From: Pseudobutyrivibrio sp. ACV-2
GTDB lineage: Bacteria; Bacillota; Clostridia; Lachnospirales; Lachnospiraceae
Direction: 5' to 3'
NCBI RefSeq assembly: GCF_900107545.1
Contig: NZ_FNQZ01000010.1
Coordinates: forward strand, 1 to 64,000
Length of the DNA stretch: 64,000 nucleotides
Each line of letters opens with the position of its first letter. The stretch's first letter is position 1. Both the position numbers and the translations under genes were made by a program. The notes beneath the pieces are model-generated. The model made no database searches. It was not told the origin of the DNA and saw only the letters and a program-made list of their open reading frames with translations. Of the stretch, positions 1 through 7,877 are shown in pieces.

Positions 1-285
<285 letters not shown>

Positions 286-442
286 AAAAGTTTAATTCCG
301 AATCAGTATAAAACTGACTTGTTTACTAATAAAGGTTTGTATTGTTTCGTCTAGAAACTAAATGAATTTCAAGGATACATGTTTTAAAAACTTGTATTAA
401 TTCAAGGTTTGTTTCACTGTTCAGTTATCAATCTTCTTATTT

Positions 443-460
443 GTTGCTTTCAGCAGCAAC
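443..460 (-). other. hairpin at the start of the rRNA leader
   Basis: GTTGCT and AGCAAC form a perfect 6-bp stem around a 6-nt loop. The stem begins about 7 bases downstream of the -10 box at 467-472, so a transcript from that promoter would begin with or very near this hairpin. It may stabilise the leader or take part in rRNA processing; this is inference. The rest of the leader (286-442) is AT-rich and shows no gene. Confidence 0.5.
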
Positions 461-466
461 TCGTTT

Positions 467-495
467 ATATTACCACGATGCTAGCTGTTTGTCAA
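467..495 (-). promoter_or_regulatory. rRNA operon promoter P3 (closest to 16S)
   Basis: TTGACA (490-495 on the minus strand) and TAATAT (467-472) are separated by exactly 17 bases. This is a near-consensus sigma-A promoter pointing at the 16S gene. Confidence 0.85.
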
Positions 496-553
496 CAATT
501 TTATTTAACTTCTTTTGAAATCATTCTGCCAACCTAGAAGAGTTAGCTTGTAA

Positions 554-582
554 ATAGTATCATTTGCCCAACTTTTTGTCAA
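554..582 (-). promoter_or_regulatory. rRNA operon promoter P2
   Basis: TTGACA (577-582, minus strand) and TACTAT (554-559) with a 17-base spacer, pointing at the 16S gene. It is the middle of three tandem promoters. Confidence 0.85.
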
Positions 583-663
583 GCGCTTTTTCTATTTTGT
601 GCGTTTGTCATGAGATAACATAAACTTCACTTAAAGGCTTTAATCTCTCGCGACAGCTTGTTT

Positions 664-692
664 ATAATAGCATCCAGCTGATATCGTGTCAA
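664..692 (-). promoter_or_regulatory. rRNA operon promoter P1 (farthest from 16S)
   Basis: TTGACA (687-692, minus strand) and TATTAT (664-669) with a 17-base spacer. It starts about 28 bases after the stop codon of the aldolase-like gene. The stretch 286-720 holds no gene; it is the rRNA promoter and leader region. Confidence 0.85.
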
Positions 693-720
693 CAAGTTTT
701 TTAGATATTTTAAACATTTT

Positions 721-1743
721 TCACAGTATAGCCATAAGAGCCTCAACTGAATCGTCAGATGTAGCCCAGCTAGTAGCAATTCTGACTACAGTATGACTTT
801 CATCGTACTTCTCCCAGAACCCATATACAACTTTCTGACCAAATTCTTTGAGGGATTCATTATCCATCACTACAAATATTTGATTGGTTGGATTTTCCAT
901 GAACAGAGTATACCCTTTAGTTTTGAGACATTCTCTAATTTTATTAGCTTGTTCTATGGCATGACTTCCCATTTCCATATACAGGTCATCAGTAAACATT
1001 TCCGCAAACTGAACTCCAAGAAGTCGGCCTTTCGCTAATAGCGCACCGTGCTGTTTTATTTGAGTAATCATGTGTTTTGGTGTGTTTCCTTTAGTGAATA
1101 CCACCGCTTCTCCGAATAACGCACCTACTTTTGTTCCGCCAATATAGAACACATCTGCATACGATGCTATATCAGCCATTGAAAGATCATCCTGTGCAGC
1201 AAGACCATAAGCAAGGCGCGCACCATCTATAAACAGTGGGATGTTATACTGTGCACATACAGATGATACAGCCTCTAACTCTGTTCGTGAATAGAGTGTT
1301 CCGTATTCAGTAGGATATGAAATGTAAACCATGCCAGGATTTACCATGTGCTCAGAACTGTCATCAGCGTAATGGTCTACAAGCATTTGTTTAAGTTCAT
1401 CTGCGTCAAGCTTGCCCTGGTGAGCTGGTAATGTGATGACCTTATGGCCACTGTATTCTATAGCTCCTGCCTCATGAACAGCTACGTGTCCAGTGGCTGC
1501 AGCAACTACACCGTCATAATTAGATAACATTGAATCTATGACAACCTGATTAGTCTGTGTTCCACCTACGAGAAAATAAATATCGGCATTAGGACAATTA
1601 ATATATTCTTTTATTTTAGTTTTCGCTGCTCTGCAAAAATCATCCTCGCCGTAACCTGGTGTTGAAATCATATTTGAATCACTTAAAGCCTTCAAAACTC
1701 TAGAGTGACATCCCTCTGCATAATCACATGAAAAGTATAACAT
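721..1743 (-). CDS. threonine aldolase / beta-eliminating lyase family PLP enzyme
   Basis: A pyridoxal-phosphate enzyme of fold type I, family of low-specificity threonine aldolases, which cleave L-threonine or allo-threonine to glycine and acetaldehyde. The IDGARLAYG motif (Asp near residue 173) and YIGGTKVGA (Schiff-base Lys near residue 205) are visible, as is GGTQTNQ in the cofactor-binding region. An upstream reading frame reaches 1776, but the ATG at 1743 is preceded by GGAG at proper spacing and opens the conserved start (MLYFSCDYAEG), giving 340 residues. It lies between the terminator of tRNA-Ser and the rRNA promoters, with no clear terminator of its own, so it may read into the rRNA operon. 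Substrate specificity cannot be told from sequence; related members act on other beta-hydroxy amino acids. Confidence 0.85.
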   Translation of the reverse strand: MLYFSCDYAEGCHSRVLKALSDSNMISTPGYGEDDFCRAAKTKIKEYINCPNADIYFLVGGTQTNQVVIDSMLSNYDGVVAAATGHVAVHEAGAIEYSGHKVITLPAHQGKLDADELKQMLVDHYADDSSEHMVNPGMVYISYPTEYGTLYSRTELEAVSSVCAQYNIPLFIDGARLAYGLAAQDDLSMADIASYADVFYIGGTKVGALFGEAVVFTKGNTPKHMITQIKQHGALLAKGRLLGVQFAEMFTDDLYMEMGSHAIEQANKIRECLKTKGYTLFMENPTNQIFVVMDNESLKEFGQKVVYGFWEKYDESHTVVRIATSWATSDDSVEALMAIL

Positions 1744-1790
1744 CGCGGCAATCTCCATACATCTAAAGCTGTGCATTTCTATATACGTCT

Positions 1791-1821
1791 AAAACAAAAG
1801 GCAACCGCTTTCGCGATTGCC
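1791..1821 (-). terminator. intrinsic terminator after tRNA-Ser
   Basis: A stem GGCAATCGC / GCGGTTGCC with a GAAA loop is followed on the minus strand by TTTTGTTTT. It lies 10 bases after the tRNA 3' end. Confidence 0.9.
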
Positions 1822-1830
1822 TATACTTAA

Positions 1831-1916
1831 CGGAGAGGGTGGGATTCGAACCCACGCGCCCTTGCGGACAAACGGTTTTCAAGACCGCCTCGTTATGACC
1901 ACTTCGATACCTCTCC
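1831..1916 (-). tRNA. tRNA-Ser (anticodon UGA)
   Basis: The minus strand reads GGAGAGG at the 5' end and CCTCTCC plus discriminator G at the 3' end, making a 7-bp acceptor stem. The anticodon arm CGGTCTTGAAAACCG gives anticodon TGA. The T-arm has GGTTCGAATCC. A long variable arm (GTCCGCAAGGGCG region) and the 86-nt length are typical of class II tRNA-Ser. CCA is not encoded. It has its own promoter (1955-1983) and terminator. Confidence 0.96.
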
Positions 1917-1954
1917 ATGTGTTTTTGATTGTGTATCTCTCGAACACGATTAGA

Positions 1955-1983
1955 ATGATATCATCCGTTCAACCATATGTCAA
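1955..1983 (-). promoter_or_regulatory. promoter of tRNA-Ser
   Basis: TTGACA (1978-1983, minus strand) and TATCAT (1955-1960) with a 17-base spacer, about 39 bases upstream of the mature tRNA 5' end. Confidence 0.85.
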
Positions 1984-2036
1984 CATAATTTGAGAAGTTT
2001 TTTATTAAAATTTAAAATTCAGAAAATTACGACATT

Positions 2037-2738
2037 TTATGTCTTTTCTTGTCTTTTGAAGCTTAAAATAGCCTCTCCGAACGCCACATCTTCAGGTGTT
2101 GTAACTTTGATATTTGTGTAGGAGCCTTCTATCATGTGTACATCATGATTAGTTGCTTTTTCCACTATCATAGCATCATCAGTAATAGATGTATCTGCGT
2201 CAGCTATTACCTTATCGTAGGCAGATTTTATCAGCGTATACTCAAAACATTGGGGCGTTTGCACAATCCATACATTTTTTCTCTCTGGGGTATCCAGTAC
2301 TTTACGGCTGTCATCCGTGAGTTTTACTGTATCTTTTGTAGGCATTCCTACCACACATGATTCATATAGAGTTACTGCAGACATACATCTGTGGATAATA
2401 TCTGTAGTTACAAATGCTCTGGCACAATCGTGAATCAGAACATAACCATCATCTATAGCCTGAAGTCCTGAGTAAACAGAATTATATCGCTCTTCTCCTC
2501 CTTCAACTATAGCTATGCATTTATCAATGTGATATTTTTCAATTATTTCTGTACGACATTTTTCGATATCACCAGGAGCTACTACGAGAACAATCTGGGT
2601 ACATTTGCTCTGCTGAAAGGTACGAAGACAGTGAACCATTAATGGAACACCGCCTAGTTTCATATATTGTTTTGGAATGTCCTGTTCCATGCGTTTGCCA
2701 CTTCCGGCCGCAAGAACTATGGCTGTAAATTTGTTCAT
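2037..2738 (-). CDS. ispD: 2-C-methyl-D-erythritol 4-phosphate cytidylyltransferase
   Basis: Third step of the non-mevalonate isoprenoid pathway: MEP plus CTP gives CDP-methylerythritol and pyrophosphate. The 233-residue length is normal for IspD. The N-terminal nucleotide-binding motif LAAGSGKRM...PKQY (about residues 10-25), the DTVKLT segment and the TPQCF motif are visible. It sits 49 bases downstream of tsaD and is the last gene of the run before the tRNA-Ser promoter. The pathway partner ispF is not in the window, so this copy is separated from the usual ispDF pair. A cytidylyltransferase for wall polyol phosphates (TarI-like) is a close relative, but length and the DTVK motif suit IspD. 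Confidence 0.9.
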   Translation of the reverse strand: MNKFTAIVLAAGSGKRMEQDIPKQYMKLGGVPLMVHCLRTFQQSKCTQIVLVVAPGDIEKCRTEIIEKYHIDKCIAIVEGGEERYNSVYSGLQAIDDGYVLIHDCARAFVTTDIIHRCMSAVTLYESCVVGMPTKDTVKLTDDSRKVLDTPERKNVWIVQTPQCFEYTLIKSAYDKVIADADTSITDDAMIVEKATNHDVHMIEGSYTNIKVTTPEDVAFGEAILSFKRQEKT

Positions 2739-2787
2739 TTTATACCTCTTGAGTTACATACGGCGACATCCCGTCTATAAGTAAAGT

Positions 2788-3813
2788 CTAACGCTCCCCT
2801 AATTTAAGATTAGGGATAGCATTTAAATCCCAACCATCACGACGTCCTGCTAAAAACTCATAGTAAGCTGCTGCGCCAATCATAGCTGCATTATCTGTGC
2901 ACAGTATAGGTGAAGGATGATAAAATTCAACACCTTTTTCTTTGCACATCTGTACCATTGCTGCGCGAAGTGTTTGATTTGAGGCAACACCGCCTGCTAT
3001 GGCGAATTTGGTCATACCAAATTCATCGATAGCTAAAGCTGCATGCTCACAAAGAGTGTCAATTACCGTCTGTTGGAATGATGCTGCGACGTCCGCTTCG
3101 TTGATGGTCTCTCCCTTCATTTGGGCTCCGTTTATATAATTTAGAACCTGAGATTTAAGACCACTAAAGGAGAAATCGTAAACTCCATCAGTAACTTTTG
3201 GTCGTGTAAACTGAATGGCAAAAGGATCTCCCTCATGGGCCGCCTTTTCGATTTTAGGCCCGCCTGGGTACCCCAAGCCTATGGCACGAGCCACTTTGTC
3301 AAAAGCTTCTCCAGCCGCATCATCTCTGGTGCGACCTAATATTTCGTATTTACCATAGTCTGCAACCCTGACAAGATGGGTGTGACCACCTGAGACAACA
3401 AGGCACAGAAATGGTGGCTTTAATTCTTTATTTTCGATATAGTTTGCACTGATGTGGCCTTCGATGTGGTGAACACCAATAAGAGGCTTACCTGTTGCAA
3501 ATGCAATAGCCTTTGCTTCAGCTACGCCTACAAGAAGAGCTCCAACAAGGCCCGGTCCATAGGTGACTGCTATGGCATCCATGTCATCAAGCCCCATATC
3601 AGCATCATCGAGCGCTTGCTCGATAACTTGATTAATTCGTTCAATATGTTTGCGGGAAGCGATTTCAGGAACAACTCCTCCGTATAGTGTATGAAGTGGT
3701 ATCTGTGTGGATATCACATTACTTTTAACATCTCGTCCGTTGATAACTACCGCCGCCGCTGTTTCATCGCAGGAGCTTTCTATAGCGAGTATTTTTATTT
3801 CTTTAGTATCCAT
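2788..3813 (-). CDS. tsaD: tRNA N6-threonylcarbamoyladenosine transferase TsaD
   Basis: The ASKHA-fold subunit that transfers threonylcarbamoyl onto A37 of ANN-decoding tRNAs, acting with TsaB and TsaE, both encoded in this window at 5.9-7.1 kb. Visible are AIESSCDET near the N-terminus, the iron-binding HxxxH (His116 and His120 in HHIEGH), SGGHTHLV, and the C-terminal CTDNAAMIG. At 341 residues it is full length. Its start overlaps the end of the preceding small exported-protein gene by 11 bases, so the two are probably translationally coupled. Confidence 0.97.
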   Translation of the reverse strand: MDTKEIKILAIESSCDETAAAVVINGRDVKSNVISTQIPLHTLYGGVVPEIASRKHIERINQVIEQALDDADMGLDDMDAIAVTYGPGLVGALLVGVAEAKAIAFATGKPLIGVHHIEGHISANYIENKELKPPFLCLVVSGGHTHLVRVADYGKYEILGRTRDDAAGEAFDKVARAIGLGYPGGPKIEKAAHEGDPFAIQFTRPKVTDGVYDFSFSGLKSQVLNYINGAQMKGETINEADVAASFQQTVIDTLCEHAALAIDEFGMTKFAIAGGVASNQTLRAAMVQMCKEKGVEFYHPSPILCTDNAAMIGAAAYYEFLAGRRDGWDLNAIPNLKLGER

Positions 3814-4387
3814 TTATTTCATCCTCTGTAGACAGTCTCCAGGTGAGAATCTTCCAGCGTCCTTTTGAATCTTTTCTTAGGCAGAAATCCTCATAGGTTC
3901 TGTCATAGGAACTGCCCTCTCTAATAAAATAATAGGCATGAACAAATGCGCACTCATATCCGTTGATAGTTTTGAATTGAACTTCCTTTGAATCACTGAC
4001 AGTGGAAGATACTATCGTTCTGGATCTATTATGATAATCCTCAATCTCCAGATTCAGAGATGCCACATAGGTATCCCTTGGATTGTATTGAAGAAGTTCA
4101 TCATCCATAAGAGTACGAGCCTGGTCTACCATTTGTTCTAGCTGATTTTGATTGAATTCTTCACCGTAGTAGGCTGTAATTATTCGATTGTACCATTTGA
4201 CAACTGCTCTAGGAGTGGCAGGATAATCCGTACTAAAGTTTTTGGAAATAATAGCTTGAACCTCGGAAAGTTCAACGTTTTCATCAGCACGGGCTGTATC
4301 ATTTCGATGTGACAGATAGGCATAGTAACCCACTATCAAAGAAACCATACAGATAACCGCTATTCCTATTCGCAGTACCTTTTTCAT
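3803..4387 (-). CDS. small exported or membrane-anchored protein of unknown function
   Basis: 194 residues: an N-terminal basic end (MKKVLR), one hydrophobic segment (about 6-27) and a hydrophilic remainder rich in acidic and aromatic residues that should lie outside the membrane. No catalytic motif is recognised. The C-terminal half ([13 protein letters not shown], then GRWKILTW) reads like a small beta-rich NTF2-like or substrate-binding domain, but this is a guess. It lies between rnz and tsaD, touching both (2 bases from rnz, 11-base overlap with tsaD), so it is part of that operon; it shows no sign of a tRNA-related role. Confidence 0.75.
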   Translation of the reverse strand: MKKVLRIGIAVICMVSLIVGYYAYLSHRNDTARADENVELSEVQAIISKNFSTDYPATPRAVVKWYNRIITAYYGEEFNQNQLEQMVDQARTLMDDELLQYNPRDTYVASLNLEIEDYHNRSRTIVSSTVSDSKEVQFKTINGYECAFVHAYYFIREGSSYDRTYEDFCLRKDSKGRWKILTWRLSTEDEINGY

Positions 4388-4389
4388 GC

Positions 4390-5301
4390 TTATTCCTCCG
4401 CAAAATCGAGCTCTAGAAACTTACCGTCCTCCCCAAGTTTTGCCTGTGGGAAAATATCACAAACCGCTTTCATGTATCTTTTATGACCTGTCATGGATGG
4501 CGAGAAGTGGGTGAGCCAAAGTTCGTTGACACCTGCCTCCTTTGCCACTTGGGCCGCTTCATAGAAAGTCATATGTTTATTCTGCTTTGCTTTTGCAAGC
4601 TTGTCCTCTTCGGCATACATACCTTCACATATCAAAAGATCTGAAGAGTCTGCTGCTTCTACTAAAGATTTTGTAGGTCTTGTATCAGTACAATATGTAA
4701 CTTTGATTCCCTTTCTGGCCTGACCCATCACCATGTCTGGGGTGTAGGTTTTACCTTCAAATTCTACGGAACTGCCTTTTTGAAGTGGGTTCCATAGAGT
4801 AACAGGCAAGCCTAGAGATCTGGCTGCTTCTACGTCAAAACGGCCTTTTCTAGGGATATCTATAGTGTAGCCGTAACACAGCACATTGTGGTTGACTTTA
4901 AAAGCATGTATGTGATAGCCAAGAATTTCAATACGTTCGTCTGGCTGTGTCAACTCGTGAAAATTAATTTCAAATGGTAATTCAGGTGCGATAACTCTAA
5001 GAGAATTTACCACACGCTCAAGCCCTTTAGGGCCAATGATTGTAATGGGCTCTGTTCTGTCTGAGTTGCCCATGGAAAGCAATAGGCCTGGTAAACCGCT
5101 GACATGGTCAGCATGATAATGAGTAAGGCATATTACTGAAATGGGGTTTGGGGAGAAGCCTGCCTCACGCAGGGCAACTTGAGTACCCTCGCCGCAATCT
5201 ATAAGAAGGCCTTCGCCGTTGAATCTGAATAAGCATGAGGTAAGCCACCTGTTTGGGAGAGGCATCATGCCGGCGGTGCCTAGTAAGCATATGTCTAGCA
5301 T
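4390..5301 (-). CDS. rnz: ribonuclease Z
   Basis: tRNA 3' endonuclease of the metallo-beta-lactamase fold, which trims the 3' trailer of tRNAs lacking an encoded CCA; the tRNA-Ser in this window is such a tRNA. The zinc motif THYHADH (His61, His63, Asp65, His66) is complete, and later metal ligands are plausible in NHNVLCYG, YCTDTRPT and LTHFSP. At 303 residues it is the usual bacterial RNase Z length. It precedes the small exported-protein gene by 2 bases. A GC-rich repeat (5376-5477) separates it from rimI. Confidence 0.93.
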   Translation of the reverse strand: MLDICLLGTAGMMPLPNRWLTSCLFRFNGEGLLIDCGEGTQVALREAGFSPNPISVICLTHYHADHVSGLPGLLLSMGNSDRTEPITIIGPKGLERVVNSLRVIAPELPFEINFHELTQPDERIEILGYHIHAFKVNHNVLCYGYTIDIPRKGRFDVEAARSLGLPVTLWNPLQKGSSVEFEGKTYTPDMVMGQARKGIKVTYCTDTRPTKSLVEAADSSDLLICEGMYAEEDKLAKAKQNKHMTFYEAAQVAKEAGVNELWLTHFSPSMTGHKRYMKAVCDIFPQAKLGEDGKFLELDFAEE

Positions 5302-5375
5302 TTTTTGTAGGGTCCTTTCTAAAAAGGGTGTTGGATGATTGGTAAAGATGGAAGTTTGTTTAAGGCGGTAGGTAC

Positions 5376-5477
5376 TCCCTCATCCGTCAGCTGGCGCTGA
5401 CACCTTCCCCCAGAGGGGGAAGGCTTTCCACCTCATCCGGCCCTGGCGGGCCACCTTCCCCTCTGAGGGGAAGGCTT
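5376..5477. repeat. GC-rich palindromic intergenic repeat, copy 1 (two units)
   Basis: Two adjacent units, each with CCTCATCCG or similar, a short hairpin (CAGCTGGCGCTG; GGCCCTGGCGGGCC) and then a CTTCCCC..GGGGAAGGC palindrome. Related text occurs at 18469-18593 and 42437-42515 and a degenerate piece at 11222-11277. It sits inside the tRNA-modification gene run, between rimI and rnz. The rest of the gap 5302-5485 shows no gene. Confidence 0.85.
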
Positions 5478-5485
5478 TAATATTT

Positions 5486-5926
5486 CTATATGTCTATGCG
5501 CATGCATAGGGCGTCTTCGGTTGGGTTGGAATAGAAGTATTTGCGGGTGCCGATGGATTCAAAGCCTAGGTGCTCGTAGAGTGCTCGGGCTGGGGCGTTT
5601 GAAACTCTTACCTCCAGGAAAATAGTTTCGATGGATTTTGCACGAAGTTCCTCAAAGCAATGGGTAAGCAGCATCCTGCCAAGGCCCTGGCCTCTGTATT
5701 CCTGTGAAACTACGATATCGGGAAGTTCTGACTCTGGTGGAGTCAAGTAAAAAACTGCAAAGCCCGCTATTTTCCCACCCTGCTCTGCCACCATGACAAA
5801 GGCATGGTCTGAACCTACAGCTTCCTGATAGGCATCTGCTTTCCATGGATTGCTCATGGAGGCAAGCTCTATAGCTGCAATACTTTCTATGTCATCTATC
5901 GTGGCATATCTAAAATCAAAAGCCAT
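5486..5926 (-). CDS. rimI: ribosomal protein alanine N-acetyltransferase RimI-like
   Basis: GNAT-family acetyltransferase, 146 residues, matching the usual RimI length. The acetyl-CoA loop appears as VSQEYRGQGLGRMLL (Q/R-x-x-G-x-G/A type), followed by FLEVRVSNAPARALYEHLGF, the typical RimI C-terminal signature. In E. coli RimI acetylates the N-terminus of ribosomal protein S18; relatives act on other N-termini. The start codon shares one base with the tsaB stop (TAATG), so tsaB and rimI are coupled, the common bacterial order. Confidence 0.9.
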   Translation of the reverse strand: MAFDFRYATIDDIESIAAIELASMSNPWKADAYQEAVGSDHAFVMVAEQGGKIAGFAVFYLTPPESELPDIVVSQEYRGQGLGRMLLTHCFEELRAKSIETIFLEVRVSNAPARALYEHLGFESIGTRKYFYSNPTEDALCMRIDI

Positions 5927-6636
5927 TAAGCTTTTCCTTCCTTTTCCATGCGTTCGCGCTCAGCCTGAGATAATCTAAGGTATTCAGGTCTATGGTCTGC
6001 TGCTGGTTCGCAGTCACCATTTTCGTAGTAAAGCTTTCCAAGAGTTGCTACAGAAGAAGCATGCTGACGATTAAGGTGAGCTGGTGCAAATCTGTAAGGA
6101 ACTGTGATAAGTTCTGATATTTTATCTGTGAAAACTGACACACCATCCCCAAGGAATGTGACTGGCTGCCCGGTTTTATTAATTTGGTCTGCTATTTCAG
6201 CGAAGTCCACTGCGCACTGTGGTTTAACAACTGTAAACTGGCCATCTGCCTCAAAACTGTATAGACCGGTGTAAACTTGTCCTCGTCTGGCATCCATGAT
6301 TGGGCAAATCAAAGTGTCACTGCCCCAAAGATTAAACGCTATGGCATCCACTGTGGGAACTGATACAATAGGGCATCCTAGTGAAAGACCTAATCCCTTG
6401 GCTGTGGCTGAAGCGATTCTAAGACCTGTAAATGAGCCTGGGCCTGCTGCAACAGCAATGGCATCAAGAGTGTTCAAATCAAGTTCTACCATCTTTGAAA
6501 GCTCATCCAGCATAGGAAGCAGCGTCTGAGAGTGAGTCTTTTTGTATCCTGTAGTGTACTCACCGATTAAATTGTCATCTTCTACAATGGCTACTGAGGC
6601 AACAAGGCCTGAGCCATCTATTCCTAATATTTTCAT
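5926..6636 (-). CDS. tsaB: tRNA threonylcarbamoyladenosine biosynthesis protein TsaB
   Basis: ASKHA-fold partner of TsaD; it is catalytically inactive in known systems and forms the TsaB-TsaD core used in t6A37 synthesis. ILGIDGSG at the N-terminus and VAAGPGSFTGLRIA (about residues 63-76) are diagnostic. It has 236 residues. The C-terminus ends in a basic and acidic tail (QAERERMEKEGKA). It starts 4 bases after tsaE and overlaps rimI by one base. Confidence 0.95.
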   Translation of the reverse strand: MKILGIDGSGLVASVAIVEDDNLIGEYTTGYKKTHSQTLLPMLDELSKMVELDLNTLDAIAVAAGPGSFTGLRIASATAKGLGLSLGCPIVSVPTVDAIAFNLWGSDTLICPIMDARRGQVYTGLYSFEADGQFTVVKPQCAVDFAEIADQINKTGQPVTFLGDGVSVFTDKISELITVPYRFAPAHLNRQHASSVATLGKLYYENGDCEPAADHRPEYLRLSQAERERMEKEGKA

Positions 6637-6640
6637 TGTT

Positions 6641-7072
6641 CTATATATGCTCTATCGTGATTTTACGATAGTCGAATCCTTTTTCTAGATTTTTCTCTAT
6701 TGTGATCTGGATGTAGTGCTCTGGAAGGATTTCCTGGATGAGGTTTGCCCATTCAATAAGACATACTCCATCTCCATAAACATAATCCTCGTAGCCGATT
6801 TCATCCATCTCCTCTACGTCACCGATGCGGTAAACATCGAAGTGATAGAAAGGAAGCCTGCCTGTGTCGTATTCCTGCACTATAGTGAAGGTTGGACTGC
6901 AAATGGCTTCATCGATATTGAGGCCTGTTGCAAAGCCTTGGGTGAATACTGTTTTACCAACGCCAAGGTCACCTATAAGGGTGAAAACCTGACCAGGAGT
7001 TGATTCTTCCGCAAGCTTACGGCCTACCTCTTCTGTTTCTTCTGGTGTATTTGTTTCAAAAACTTCTATCAT
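6641..7072 (-). CDS. tsaE: tRNA threonylcarbamoyladenosine biosynthesis ATPase TsaE
   Basis: P-loop ATPase of the t6A complex, 143 residues. The Walker A GDLGVGKT (about 34-41) is followed by SPTFTIVQEY and the YHFDVYRIGD segment typical of this family. It overlaps the preceding YcxB-like gene by 4 bases (ATGA) and is followed directly by tsaB and rimI. With tsaD further down the same run, three of the four t6A genes are present; tsaC/ywlC is not seen in the window. Confidence 0.95.
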   Translation of the reverse strand: MIEVFETNTPEETEEVGRKLAEESTPGQVFTLIGDLGVGKTVFTQGFATGLNIDEAICSPTFTIVQEYDTGRLPFYHFDVYRIGDVEEMDEIGYEDYVYGDGVCLIEWANLIQEILPEHYIQITIEKNLEKGFDYRKITIEHI

Positions 7073-7572
7073 TTTATCTGTAGTTTATAATCCTCTACGT
7101 GTTTTTTGATGTAATCGATTGTCGGGCTATACACATCCTTTATATCTTCCTTTGGGATGATGTATGCATTGACACGATTGCTGTAAATAAGCAGGTATTC
7201 TTTCCAGGTGGAAATCTTGTAGATGTATTCCCATGGAAGCTCTGCAGGATCCTCTGAAGCTGGTGAAGAAACCATAATGCCTGATTCTGTCAGCTCATAA
7301 GTAAGGGGATGCTTGAACACCTCCTGAGTCATTTGATTTTTAACCCTGAGCTTTAGACTGCCAGGGATGTAGACAAGAAATATGATGGCTACCAGAGGAT
7401 AAAACAGGCGATATATTGGAGAAAGCATTGAAAAACGCATAATCCAAACTGCTATTAAAAGAACAAATAGCACCACCGAAAGAATCCCTTGAGTGGAGGT
7501 ATATGTGTGAAATAAATTAAATCTGTATAAATCCTGCTCATTAATCCTAACGCTAAACTTGATGTTGTTCAT
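7069..7572 (-). CDS. YcxB-like membrane protein
   Basis: 167 residues from the ATG at 7572, which has GGGAG nine bases upstream; a frame extension to 7656 would run through a terminator-like hairpin and is not favoured. The protein has a short N-terminal cytoplasmic part (MNNIKFSVRI), two hydrophobic segments (about 30-50 and 55-72) and a soluble C-terminal domain with ELPWEYIYKI...YLLIYSNRVNAYIIPKEDI, the pattern of the YcxB-like C-terminal domain. Function is unknown in the family. The 4-base overlap with tsaE suggests it is the first gene of that operon. Confidence 0.75.
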   Translation of the reverse strand: MNNIKFSVRINEQDLYRFNLFHTYTSTQGILSVVLFVLLIAVWIMRFSMLSPIYRLFYPLVAIIFLVYIPGSLKLRVKNQMTQEVFKHPLTYELTESGIMVSSPASEDPAELPWEYIYKISTWKEYLLIYSNRVNAYIIPKEDIKDVYSPTIDYIKKHVEDYKLQIK

Positions 7573-7617
7573 AATCAGAATCTCCCTATTTTTTATTAGT
7601 TTACCATAAATGCCGTT

Positions 7618-7649
7618 AAAAAAATAGCAACCACAAAAAAGTTGCCATT
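7618..7649 (-). terminator. second hairpin with U-tract
   Basis: On the minus strand ATGGCAAC and GTTGCTAT pair (one G-U) around a U-rich loop, followed by seven T. It lies downstream of the terminator at 7668-7700 and 46 bases before the start of the YcxB-like gene. It may be a backup terminator or part of a regulated leader. Confidence 0.6.
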
Positions 7650-7667
7650 TGTCCAAATTTTATACAC

Positions 7668-7700
7668 AAAAAAAGTGAGCCGAAACCCCTAACGACTCAC
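7668..7700 (-). terminator. terminator of a short promoter-terminator unit
   Basis: Perfect stem GTGAGTCG / CGGCTCAC (one G-U) with a 10-nt loop, followed by seven T on the minus strand. Only about 46 bases separate it from the expected transcription start of the promoter at 7753-7781. Confidence 0.85.
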
Positions 7701-7746
7701 TCAAACCATATCTCCTAAAAAGCACACTCACTGTTACTTTTCTATA
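7673..7746 (-). ncRNA. candidate short RNA or attenuated leader
   Basis: A near-consensus promoter (7753-7781) and a strong terminator (7668-7700) enclose about 75-80 bases with no usable ORF; an AGGAGATATG followed by GTT and a stop would encode only two residues. An upstream GTGAG (about 7725-7729) could compete with the 5' arm of the terminator stem, so an attenuation switch for the YcxB-like/tsaE operon is possible. A free small RNA is the alternative. Inferred from layout only. Confidence 0.4.
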
Positions 7747-7752
7747 TTGAAA

Positions 7753-7781
7753 AGTATAGGTATTATGTCTAATAATGTCAA
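7753..7781 (-). promoter_or_regulatory. strong promoter of the short unit
   Basis: TTGACA (7776-7781, minus strand) and TATACT (7753-7758) with a 17-base spacer. It lies downstream of tex and upstream of two hairpins with U-tracts. A 7-bp palindrome at 7858-7873 just after the tex stop may act as a weak tex terminator. Confidence 0.8.
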
Positions 7782-7877
7782 CAGAAGCGGCCTTTTAGGG
7801 TATTATTTTGTAAAATTATAACAATTTTCAAACCAGAAAACTGTGTATGATTACAAGACTTAAACCTTTAAGTTTTC

